In this document: piece by piece, positions 1 through 6,082 of the stretch
Numbering within the stretch: the stretch's first letter is position 1
Layout of the letters: each line of letters begins with the position of its first letter
Assembly (NCBI GenBank): GCA_009693345.1
Contig: SHXL01000151.1
Location: forward strand, 1 to 6,838
Direction of reading: 5' to 3'
From: Betaproteobacteria bacterium
GTDB lineage: Bacteria > Pseudomonadota > Gammaproteobacteria > Burkholderiales > SG8-39
Length of the DNA stretch: 6,838 bases
Program-made: the position numbers and the translations under genes
Notes under the pieces: model-generated
Seen by the model: the letters and a program-made list of their open reading frames with translations, nothing else
Told to the model about the DNA's origin: nothing
The model's database searches: none

Positions 1-1081
1 GAACGCGTGCGGCGTGACCCGGCGCCTGTTGAACGCCGCCTCGGCGGTCGTGGGCCACATGCACGGCGGGCTCGCCAATGTCGGAGTGGTGACGAATTTC
101 ATCATGTCCGGGGTGTCCGGCTCGGCGGTGGCGGATGCGGCGGCGACCGGCACGGTGCTCGTGCCCGACATGAAGCGGCGCGGATTCCCGGAGGAATTCG
201 CCTGCGCGGTGATCGCCGCGGCGGCCACTGTCGGGCCGATCATCCCGCCCTCAATCGCGTTCCTGCTGCTCGCCTCGATCATCAACGTATCGGTCGGGCA
301 GCTGTTTCTCGCCGGCATCGTGCCCGGCACTTTGATGTTCATCGCCATGTTCGCCGTGACCTGGTGGCTGTGCCGAAAACGCGGCTATCCGAGAGAGGCG
401 AAGGCGACCGGGGCCGAGCGCTTCGCCGCCTTCCGCGACGCCGCGCTCGCGCTCGGCGCGCCGGTGGTGATCGTGGGCAGCATCGTCGGCGGCATCGCGA
501 CGGCGACCGAGTCGGCCGCGATCGCGGTCGGCTACACACTGTTCCTCGGCGTCGTCGTGTACCGCAACACCACGCTGGACGCAATCATCCGCGCCGCCGG
601 CAGCGCCGCGATCGGCTCGGCGATAGTGATGCTGACTGTTGCCACCTCCCAGATCTTCGCCTGGCTCGCGGTGCAGGAGCGCCTCGGCGAGATCCTCACC
701 TCCTCGATGCTGGCGCTCTCGACCAACGTCTATGTGGTCCTGGCAATGGTGAACGTGCTGATGCTGGTCCTCGGCATGTTCATGGAACTGGTGCCGATCA
801 TGTTTATCCTCGGCCCGATCGTGTTTCCGTGGCTCGCCGGCATGGGGGTGAGCGAAGTGCAGTTCGGCGTCGTGATGGTGCTCAATCTCATGATCGGCAT
901 GATCACGCCGCCGGTCGGCCTGAACCTGATGGTGCTCTCGGCGATCACCGGCGTTGAAGTCATGCGCATCTTCCGGGCCGCGATTCCGTACGTCTGGGCC
1001 CTGCTTGCGGTACTGTTGTTGATTACCTACATTCCATCGCTTACGCTGTTCGTCCCGGCACTTTTCTACCCCGTTAAATAG
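1..1081 (+). CDS. dctM: TRAP transporter large permease (DctM type), 5'-truncated
   Basis: Large membrane subunit of a tripartite ATP-independent periplasmic (TRAP) transporter, which uses an ion gradient to import substrate delivered by the binding protein encoded just downstream. The reading frame is open from the first base; the first complete codon is at nt 2, leaving 359 residues. DctM proteins usually have about 425, so roughly 65 N-terminal residues lie outside the window. Family hallmarks visible (numbered from nt 2) are SGSAVADAAATG at 39-50, GPIIPPS at 78-84, and ITPPVGLN at 301-308 near the C-terminus. Several long hydrophobic stretches alternate with short charged loops, as expected for a multi-spanning inner-membrane protein. 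The GTG at nt 14 is not the true start, because homology to the family continues upstream of it. A small DctQ subunit would be expected upstream, outside the window. The TAG stop overlaps the Shine-Dalgarno sequence of the next gene. Family assignment is firm; substrate is unknown. Confidence 0.95.
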   Translation, partial: NACGVTRRLLNAASAVVGHMHGGLANVGVVTNFIMSGVSGSAVADAAATGTVLVPDMKRRGFPEEFACAVIAAAATVGPIIPPSIAFLLLASIINVSVGQLFLAGIVPGTLMFIAMFAVTWWLCRKRGYPREAKATGAERFAAFRDAALALGAPVVIVGSIVGGIATATESAAIAVGYTLFLGVVVYRNTTLDAIIRAAGSAAIGSAIVMLTVATSQIFAWLAVQERLGEILTSSMLALSTNVYVVLAMVNVLMLVLGMFMELVPIMFILGPIVFPWLAGMGVSEVQFGVVMVLNLMIGMITPPVGLNLMVLSAITGVEVMRIFRAAIPYVWALLAVLLLITYIPSLTLFVPALFYPVK

Positions 1082-1085
1082 GAGG
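1080..1085 (+). promoter_or_regulatory. Shine-Dalgarno of the dctP-type gene, overlapping the dctM stop
   Basis: AGGAGG lies 8 nt upstream of the ATG at 1094 and shares its first two bases with the TAG stop of the permease (1079-1081). It is the only near-perfect ribosome-binding site in the window. This fits the higher translation usually needed for a periplasmic binding protein relative to its membrane partner. Confidence 0.8.
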
Positions 1086-1093
1086 ATTCCAGC

Positions 1094-2086
1094 ATGGCAA
1101 CGAATCTGAAGCGCAGGACTGCCCTGAAGACGATCGGGGCCGCGGCGATCGTGTCGCAGCTCGGGCTTTCCAGGCCCGCCCGGGCGCAGGTCAAGCTGCG
1201 CTATTCGAATGCGAGCAACGCCGGCTACCTCGCGAATATCGTGATGACGGAATTCTGGGAGGAGGTGCGCAAGCGCAGCAACGGCGAGATCGTCTGCGAG
1301 ACCTTCTGGGGCACTCTCGGCGGAGAGCAGACGCTGCTCAACGGCGTCGCGCTCGGCACGCTGGACGGCTATCACGGCGCCTTCACCGGCATGCGCGAAT
1401 TCGACCTGTTCTACATGCCGAACCTGTTCCGCGACTTCGAGCATGCCTCGCGCGTCATCAACGGCCCGTTGCGTCCCAAGCTGGTCAAGTCGATCGAGGA
1501 CAAATACAAGGTATACCTGCTGGGCCTGGGGCGTGCCGGGTCCTTCGGCCTGCAGACAAAGACCAGGCTCAACTCGTGGTCCGACGTGAAGAACCTGAAG
1601 ATCCGCGCCGGCGCGATCGAGGGTCTCCTCGAGGGAATCAAGGCAATAGGGGCGAGTGCGGTGCCGCTCGCCTTCAACGAGGCATATTCGGCGCTGCAGC
1701 AGGGGGTGGTGGATGGCCAGGTGAACCTCAATACCCTGATCATGACCATGAAGTATTACGAAGTCGTGAAGTACTGGATGAAGAACGAGTTCGGCCTGGG
1801 CTTCGACAAAGTGGTCATCGCGCAGCGCACCTGGAACCGCTTCAAGCCGGAACACCGCAAGATGATGCAGGATCTGTTCGTCGAACTCGAGGCGAAGAAA
1901 TGGTATCCGGTGCTGCAGCAGCGGTCCGACGCGGACTTCAAGAAGTGGGCCGAAATCAACGGCGCAGATACGGTCGTTACGCTCGACGCGCAGGAACTGC
2001 GGCGGCTTACGAATCCCGTGGCCGAACGGCTCGCCAACGAGATTCTCGGGCCGGGAACCTTCAAGCAGATCCAGGATACGGCCTGA
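1094..2086 (+). CDS. dctP: TRAP transporter solute-binding protein (DctP type)
   Basis: Periplasmic substrate-binding subunit of the TRAP system, 330 residues, a normal length for the family. The N-terminus carries KRRTALK (residues 6-12), then a hydrophobic core (about 13-24) and an ARA-Q cleavage site at about 29-32: a twin-arginine-like export signal. Mature-domain hallmarks are LKIRAG at 168-173, where family members place the arginine that salt-bridges a substrate carboxylate (here R171), and the region 193-211 with PLAFNEAY, LQQGVVDGQ and N211. In many DctP proteins the last motif reads DGQENP; here it reads DGQVNL, so the pocket may differ. The start is set by the strong Shine-Dalgarno at 1080-1085. 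It follows the permease by 12 nt, and the next gene begins 1 nt after its TGA, so all belong to one operon. The adjacent amide-cleaving enzymes suggest a carboxylated amide, imide or ureide ligand, but that is inference. Confidence 0.94.
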   Translation: MATNLKRRTALKTIGAAAIVSQLGLSRPARAQVKLRYSNASNAGYLANIVMTEFWEEVRKRSNGEIVCETFWGTLGGEQTLLNGVALGTLDGYHGAFTGMREFDLFYMPNLFRDFEHASRVINGPLRPKLVKSIEDKYKVYLLGLGRAGSFGLQTKTRLNSWSDVKNLKIRAGAIEGLLEGIKAIGASAVPLAFNEAYSALQQGVVDGQVNLNTLIMTMKYYEVVKYWMKNEFGLGFDKVVIAQRTWNRFKPEHRKMMQDLFVELEAKKWYPVLQQRSDADFKKWAEINGADTVVTLDAQELRRLTNPVAERLANEILGPGTFKQIQDTA

Positions 2087-2087
2087 G

Positions 2088-2753
2088 ATGGAGCATTCGA
2101 ACAGATCCGCGCAAGAATTATTTCAAGAAATAAAAAAGAACCCGACCCGGAAACGCTTCGGGTTCGGCCTGCGCCCGGTGCTGATCAACGTCGACCTGCA
2201 GAAGGCCTACACCTGCGTCGGCGAATTCGTCACGGCCTACGAGACAGACCCGAAGCAGCTGGACTACGTGAACCAGCTAGCGCGCCTGTTCCGCGAGAAG
2301 CGCTGCCCGGTGGTGTGGACCCACGTGGCCTACATGGAATCCGGGGAGGACTGCGGCGTGTGGGGTACGCGCTCAGACACTCCGGACTCACTGCAGAACG
2401 TCAAATCCGGCTCGCGCCGCGCCGAATTCGACGACCGGCTGGAGATCGACCGCAAGCGCGACATCATCGTCAACAAGCGCATGGCCTCGGCGTTCCACGA
2501 GTCCAACCTCGGCTCGCTGTTCAATTTCCACAGGATCGACACTGTAGTTGTCACCGGCGGCTCGACCTCGGGTTGCGTGCGCGCGACCGTGGTCGACAGC
2601 CTGTCGCGCAGCTACCGCACCATCGTTCCCGAGGAGTGCGTGGCCGACAAGCACGAGAGCCCGCATTTCGCCAACCTCTACGACATGGCGCTGAAATATG
2701 CGGACGTCATCCCCGTTGCCGAGGTTCTTGCATTCATCAAAACCCTTAAATGA
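2088..2753 (+). CDS. Isochorismatase-family cysteine hydrolase (amidohydrolase)
   Basis: A 221-residue member of the isochorismatase-like cysteine hydrolases, a cytoplasmic family that includes N-carbamoylsarcosine amidase, biuret hydrolase, RutB, maleamate amidase and nicotinamidase. The catalytic triad is complete: D36 (in VDLQKAY), K130 (in NKRMASAF) and nucleophile C163 (in GGSTSGCVRAT). The K-to-C spacing of 33 matches that of N-carbamoylsarcosine amidase, and the TSGCVRAT loop resembles the carbamoyl/amide-cleaving branch more than true isochorismatases. The likely reaction is hydrolysis of a linear amide or carbamoyl bond with release of ammonia; the substrate is not determined. The ATG lies 1 nt after the dctP stop. 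The only Shine-Dalgarno-like element is a distant AGGA (2073-2076), so translation is probably coupled. The first codons (about 2100-2140) are unusually AT-rich, which would keep the start region unfolded. Its TGA overlaps the next ATG. Family is firm, specificity low. Confidence 0.9.
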   Translation: MEHSNRSAQELFQEIKKNPTRKRFGFGLRPVLINVDLQKAYTCVGEFVTAYETDPKQLDYVNQLARLFREKRCPVVWTHVAYMESGEDCGVWGTRSDTPDSLQNVKSGSRRAEFDDRLEIDRKRDIIVNKRMASAFHESNLGSLFNFHRIDTVVVTGGSTSGCVRATVVDSLSRSYRTIVPEECVADKHESPHFANLYDMALKYADVIPVAEVLAFIKTLK

Positions 2754-3664
2754 AGCGAGACCCCGGCCTCTACGACTACCTTCCCTACCAGGGCCGGCCG
2801 AAGATCGAGTGGCCTGGAGGCGCGCAGGTGGCTTTCTGGGTGGCGCCGAACATCGAGTTCTACGAGCTCGAGCCGCCGAAAAACCCGACGCGTGTTGCGT
2901 GGCCGCGGCCGGCGCCCGACGTGCACGGCTATTCCTACCGCGACTACGGCAACCGCGCGGGGTTCTGGCGCATGATGGAAGCGATGGAGCGCTGCGGCGT
3001 ACGCGGCAGCGTCTCGCTCAACGTCGCCGTATGCGACCACCATCCCGAAATCATCAAGGCCTGCGTCGAGCGCGGCTGGGAGTTCTATTCGCACGGCACC
3101 TACAACACGCGCTACATGTTCAACATGAGCGAGGATCAGGAGCGCGCGCTGATCCAGGATTCGATCGACACGATCAAGCAGCACACCGGGCAGCGCCTCG
3201 ACGGCTGGCTTGGGCCGGCGCTGAGCTACACCGAGAACACGCTGGATCTGGTCGCCGAAATGGGCCTGACCTACATCTGCGATCTCTTCCACGACGACCA
3301 GCCGGGCCCGGTCAAGGTAAGAAAAGGCAGGCTGACGAGCATTCCCTATTCCCTCGAGATGAACGATGCGATCTCCTTTGTCGTCAACTGGGCCACGCCG
3401 CGCCACTATGGCGACATCATCAGGCGGCAGTTCGACCGCCTGTACGCCGAAGGCGCCGAGTCCGGCACGGTGATGTGCATTCCGCTGCATCCCTACCTCA
3501 TCGGCCAGCCTTACCGCATCAAGGCCTTCGAGGAGGCGCTCGCTTACATCACCGGCCACGACAAAGTCTGGCTCGCGACCGGCCGCGAGATCGCGAGGCA
3601 TTTCACCGAGAACTACTACGACGCCTTCGCCAAGGCGTCGCTTGCCGTGGGCGAGGCGCCGTGA
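2750..3664 (+). CDS. PuuE-like polysaccharide-deacetylase-family hydrolase, copy A
   Basis: A 304-residue cytoplasmic protein (no signal peptide) of the polysaccharide deacetylase (NodB-like) superfamily, in the group that contains the allantoinase PuuE. Landmarks are WPGGAQVAFWVAPNIEF at 21-37, RDYGNR at 64-69, RGWEFYSHG at 108-116, GWLGP at 152-156, DLFHDDQP at 178-185 and IPLHPYLIGQPYR at 244-256. Classical members have Asp-Asp plus HxxxH metal ligands; here the equivalents appear to be E36 and H115xxxN119, so the canonical zinc site is not intact. PuuE is likewise reported as metal-independent. The likely role is hydrolytic opening of a cyclic amide, ureide or imide rather than sugar deacetylation. 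The ATG overlaps the preceding TGA as ATGA with no near Shine-Dalgarno, indicating translational coupling. It is paired with a homologous gene immediately downstream. Database pipelines would probably just call it a polysaccharide deacetylase. Exact substrate unknown. Confidence 0.88.
   Translation: MKRDPGLYDYLPYQGRPKIEWPGGAQVAFWVAPNIEFYELEPPKNPTRVAWPRPAPDVHGYSYRDYGNRAGFWRMMEAMERCGVRGSVSLNVAVCDHHPEIIKACVERGWEFYSHGTYNTRYMFNMSEDQERALIQDSIDTIKQHTGQRLDGWLGPALSYTENTLDLVAEMGLTYICDLFHDDQPGPVKVRKGRLTSIPYSLEMNDAISFVVNWATPRHYGDIIRRQFDRLYAEGAESGTVMCIPLHPYLIGQPYRIKAFEEALAYITGHDKVWLATGREIARHFTENYYDAFAKASLAVGEAP
3653..3656 (+). promoter_or_regulatory. Weak Shine-Dalgarno supporting the GTG start at 3661
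   Basis: GAGG sits 4 nt upstream of the GTG at 3661, inside the last codons of copy A. Together with the GTGA stop/start overlap it favours 3661 over the ATG at 3706 as the start of copy B. The spacing is slightly short, so coupling to upstream translation is probably important. Confidence 0.4.
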
Positions 3665-4575
3665 TCTCCGACGACTACCTGAAGTACCCCAGGCGCCGCT
3701 ACGGCATGGATCACGACCGCTACGAGTGGTCGATGCTGCATGCGCGCGCGAAGGTCGCCTGGCCCAACGGCGCGCGCATCGCGCTATGGGTGACGCCCGC
3801 ACTGCAGTGGTTCCCGCTCGACCAGCAGGGCAAGCCGTTCAAGCCGCTCGGCTCTCTGCAGACGGCCTACCCCGATCTGCGCCATTACACCTTGCGCGAC
3901 TACGGCAACCGTGTCGGCATTTACCGCATCATGAAGGCGCTCGACAGGCACGGCATCAAGGCCAGCGTCCCCGTCAACGCCGCCGTCGCCGCGCGCCATC
4001 CTTCGCTCGTCAGGGAATGCGCGGCGCGCGGCTGGGAAATCGTCGGGCACGGGCTCGACATGGACCACCTGCATTACGAAGGCATGGCAGAGGAAGAAAC
4101 GCTGATCGCGAAGAGCCTCGAGATTCTGCGCAAATTCTCGCCGGTGCGCGGCTGGCTTTCCCCCGCAAAGTCGGAGTCAAAGGCAACGCTGGATCTGCTC
4201 GCGAAAGAAGGCATCGACTACGTCTGCGACTGGGTAAACGACGACATGCCTTACCCGATGAAGGCCGGCGGCAAGACCCTCTATTCCATGCCGCATTCCG
4301 CGGATGTCGACGACGCCACGATCCTGATCGGCATGCACCACGACGAGGATGAGTTGCGCGACCAGTTGATCGACCATTTCGACGTGCTGTACGAGGAAAG
4401 CGCGACGCAGGGCGGGCGCATCATGCCCATCCCGCTGCATTCCTGGGTCATCGGGCAGCCCTACCGCATCGGCACGCTCGAAACCGTGCTCGCGCACATC
4501 ATGCGGCACAAGGGGGTGTGGCCCGCCACGGGCGCGGAGATCCTCGACGCCTGGAAGGCCGGGGGCGGGGCCTAG
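3661..4575 (+). CDS. PuuE-like polysaccharide-deacetylase-family hydrolase, copy B
   Basis: Second member of the tandem pair, also 304 residues from the GTG start. Landmarks are WPNGARIALWVTPALQW at 34-50, RDYGNR at 79-84, RGWEIVGHG at 123-131, GWLSP at 164-168, DWVNDDMP at 190-197 and IPLHSWVIGQPYR at 257-269. By hand alignment of copy A 61-116 with copy B 76-131, 27 of 56 residues are identical without gaps, so the duplication is old. The metal-site positions differ from copy A: its E36 aligns with Q49 here, and the HxxxH motif becomes H130xxxM134. The proteins may thus have separate substrates or form a mixed complex. The start at 3661 gives a GTGA overlap with copy A; upstream open frame back to 2698 is only antiparalogous noise inside copy A. 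ATG 3706 is a less likely start, although homology to copy A begins only after it. The stop TAG overlaps the stop of the convergent amidase. Probable role: ring-opening amidohydrolase in the same pathway. Confidence 0.87.
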   Translation: MISDDYLKYPRRRYGMDHDRYEWSMLHARAKVAWPNGARIALWVTPALQWFPLDQQGKPFKPLGSLQTAYPDLRHYTLRDYGNRVGIYRIMKALDRHGIKASVPVNAAVAARHPSLVRECAARGWEIVGHGLDMDHLHYEGMAEEETLIAKSLEILRKFSPVRGWLSPAKSESKATLDLLAKEGIDYVCDWVNDDMPYPMKAGGKTLYSMPHSADVDDATILIGMHHDEDELRDQLIDHFDVLYEESATQGGRIMPIPLHSWVIGQPYRIGTLETVLAHIMRHKGVWPATGAEILDAWKAGGGA

Positions 4576-5870
4576 CCCGGCGGTACCCGCCGGTGCCAGT
4601 CGGTCGCGCGCTGGAAAGCGTGCCCGGCGCGCAGCAGCGTCGCCTCCGCGAAGGGCCGCGCGACAAGCTGCAGCCCGATCGGCAGCCCGTTCGAGTCGAA
4701 ACCGCAGGGCAGGACCAGCGCCGGAACGCCAAGGTAGTTGACCCAGCGCGTCAGGCGCGTGACTTCGGAAAGCAACTTCGGCATGCCGGCGCCGCCGCGC
4801 GGGCCGGTCTGCTCGCGCGTCGGAACGCGACAGGTCATCGCGGGCAGCAAGTAGAGATCGGCATCCGATAGCGTGCGGGAGCAGAACCGCTCCAGCCAGG
4901 CCCCGCGCAGGCGCAGCGCCTCGAGATAGGCGACAGCCGGCACGGCGAAGCCGGCTTCGAGGCGGGCGCGCACGGCGGCGGAGTAGTCGCCGGGGCGCTC
5001 GCGCATCCAGGGCGTGTGCTGCGCTGAAGCCTCGGACTGCATTACAGTGATGCAATGCGCTGAGATCTCGTCGAAATCCGGCGGCTCGGTTTCGGTGGCG
5101 CCGAGAACCTTTGCTGCGGCGAGGACGGCCGAGGCGACTTCCGGCTCAGCGTGGCGTGTAATCCAATCCGTTGAAGTTGCAATTTTCAATCTTGCAGGAT
5201 CTTTTGTCTTCAAAACATAATCTTCTACCGGCTCTCGCGAACTCACCGGATCTTTCGGATCAAAACCGGCAATGGCCTGAAGAATCCGCGCGCAATCCTC
5301 GGCGCTGCCCGCCAACGGGCCGACGGTGTCGAGTGAATGCGACAGCGGCATGGCGCCGGCGCGCGACACCCGGCCCCAGGTGGTCTTCAGGCCGGTCACG
5401 CCGCAGGCCGCAGCGGGAAGGCGCACCGAGCCGCCGGTGTCCGAACCAAGCGCGCCGAAGACGAGCCGCGCGGCCACTGCCGCGCCGGATCCGCTGGAAG
5501 AACCGCCCGTAATGTAGTCCGTGTTCCAGGGATTGCAGCAATCGCCCCAATGGTCGTTGTGCCCCGTCGGGCCATAGGCGAATTCCGACATGTTGAGGGT
5601 GCCGATCTGCAGCGCCCCGGCCGCATCGAGGCGTTCGAGCGCGGTCGATGTTTCCGAGGCGACCCAGCCGCGCCGGATTTTCGAGCCGCAGTTCGATACC
5701 TGCCCGGCGCGATAGAACATGTCCTTGTGTGCGAGCGCGATGCCGGCAAGAGGCCCGGCACCCCCACCCTGCGGCCTGTTCTCGATCCGATTGAACGCAT
5801 TGATGCGGGGTTGCCAGCGCGCAATGCGCTCACGGCAGGCCTCGACGGAAAAATCCGCGGAGACGCTCAC
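4572..5870 (-). CDS. Amidase-signature-family amidase, AtzE-like
   Basis: A 432-residue amidase of the amidase signature family, cytoplasmic, cleaving a C-N amide bond with release of ammonia or an amine. The Lys-cisSer-Ser triad is complete: K49 (AHKDMF), S124 (GGSSSGSG) and nucleophile S148 (SDTGGSVR). The spacings of 75 and 24 residues are those of well-studied members such as FAAH. The protein is a little shorter than many relatives (about 450-490) but ends normally. It directly follows a 65-residue AtzG-like protein, the arrangement known for the AtzE-AtzG 1-carboxybiuret hydrolase, so AtzE-like is the best label; automated annotation might call it GatA or AtzE-family. I chose the GTG at 5870 because it gives a GTGA overlap with the upstream stop; another in-frame GTG at 5882 would add four residues and a 16-nt overlap. 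Neither start has a clear Shine-Dalgarno. A patch at about 5158-5229 is strikingly AT-rich. Specificity is not resolved. Confidence 0.9.
   Translation of the reverse strand: MSVSADFSVEACRERIARWQPRINAFNRIENRPQGGGAGPLAGIALAHKDMFYRAGQVSNCGSKIRRGWVASETSTALERLDAAGALQIGTLNMSEFAYGPTGHNDHWGDCCNPWNTDYITGGSSSGSGAAVAARLVFGALGSDTGGSVRLPAAACGVTGLKTTWGRVSRAGAMPLSHSLDTVGPLAGSAEDCARILQAIAGFDPKDPVSSREPVEDYVLKTKDPARLKIATSTDWITRHAEPEVASAVLAAAKVLGATETEPPDFDEISAHCITVMQSEASAQHTPWMRERPGDYSAAVRARLEAGFAVPAVAYLEALRLRGAWLERFCSRTLSDADLYLLPAMTCRVPTREQTGPRGGAGMPKLLSEVTRLTRWVNYLGVPALVLPCGFDSNGLPIGLQLVARPFAEATLLRAGHAFQRATDWHRRVPPG
4577..4593. other. GC-rich perfect hairpin just past the shared convergent stops
   Basis: CCGGCGG (4577-4583) and CCGCCGG (4587-4593) form a perfect 7-bp stem with a TAC loop. 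It begins 1 nt after the copy B stop on the + strand and lies within the last codons of the amidase on the - strand. There is no T-run on either side, so it is not a classical intrinsic terminator. It could slow polymerase or stabilise the 3' end of the + strand transcript. It may also be chance in GC-rich Arg-Pro-Pro-Gly coding sequence. Confidence 0.35.
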
Positions 5871-6064
5871 TTGGCGCTGCACCGGCTCAAGGCGAGCGCG
5901 AAGGCCGTGGGATCGGCCTCGAATGGGAGGGCGCCAAGCAGCGGATCTACGAGGTCCGCCGAGGCGTTCAGAGCTGCGGCGATCTTCACCGCCCGCCCCG
6001 GCGCCAGTCGTATACCCTGCGAGGCAAGCGCCGCTTCGACAGCTTCAGGATTCCACGAATTCAT
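5867..6064 (-). CDS. AtzG-like (DUF4089-type) small amidase partner protein
   Basis: A 65-residue protein beginning MNSWNPEAVEAALASQGI. It has no signal peptide or membrane segment and is predicted to be largely helical, with a first amphipathic helix (about 6-17), a central Ala-rich helix (about 21-40) and a hydrophobic LLGALPFEADP turn at about 42-52. Size, helical pattern, the PxxxxP-type tail and position directly before an amidase-signature enzyme match AtzG, the GatC-like small subunit that wraps and stabilises AtzE in 1-carboxybiuret hydrolase. It is probably an obligate partner of the downstream amidase rather than an enzyme. The ATG at 6064 is preceded by AGGG about 11 nt upstream, a weak Shine-Dalgarno. 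Its TGA overlaps a GTG start of the amidase (GTGA at 5870-5867). The open frame continues far upstream antisense to the alpha/beta hydrolase, but that extension is high-GC shadow. Small size makes it easy to miss. Family assignment is from memory of sequence pattern and context. Confidence 0.8.
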   Translation of the reverse strand: MNSWNPEAVEAALASQGIRLAPGRAVKIAAALNASADLVDPLLGALPFEADPTAFALALSRCSAK

Positions 6065-6082
6065 GATAAATCTTACCCTGCT
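6065..6082. promoter_or_regulatory. 18-bp divergent start-to-start gap
   Basis: The whole space between the ATG of the AtzG-like gene (- strand) and the ATG of the alpha/beta hydrolase (+ strand) is 18 bp and AT-richer than its surroundings (GATAAATCTTACCCTGCT). It cannot hold two complete promoters, so each promoter must extend into the opposite coding region or one transcript must be leaderless. GATAAA on + and TAAGAT on - are -10-like (4 of 6 matches or fewer), but I see no convincing -35 partner for either. Confidence 0.3.

Noticed and set aside
251..1855. Long open frame on the - strand (534 codons) across the permease and binding-protein genes
   Set aside because: It is antisense to two well-supported TRAP genes, is rich in His/Arg/Asp/Gln with no recognisable motif, and is typical of third-position GC shadow.
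2698..3660. Apparent 5' extension of deacetylase copy B giving a 625-residue protein
   Set aside because: The extension overlaps copy A in another frame and encodes Arg/His/Pro-rich noise; family homology starts only after the GTG at 3661.
2678..3802. Long - strand open frame opposite deacetylase copy A
   Set aside because: Arg/Val/Ala-rich shadow of the real gene; no motif, no ribosome-binding site, and it runs across a conserved gene junction.
3484..4470. Near-identical DNA segments encoding IPLHxxxIGQPYR in both deacetylases, considered as a recent repeat
   Set aside because: Same frame and same protein motif with many silent and replacement changes around it; explained by old gene duplication plus functional constraint.
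6036..6070. Possible sigma70 promoter for the alpha/beta hydrolase (TCGACA at 6036-6041 with GATAAA at 6065-6070)
   Set aside because: The -35-like element matches well but the spacer is 23 bp, too long, and the -10 is weak; not callable.
6013..6081. Repeated TACCCTGC at 6013-6020 and 6074-6081 flanking the divergent start region, considered as operator half-sites
   Set aside because: Only 8 bp, direct orientation, 61 bp apart, one copy inside coding sequence, and no palindromic structure around either; chance is likely.
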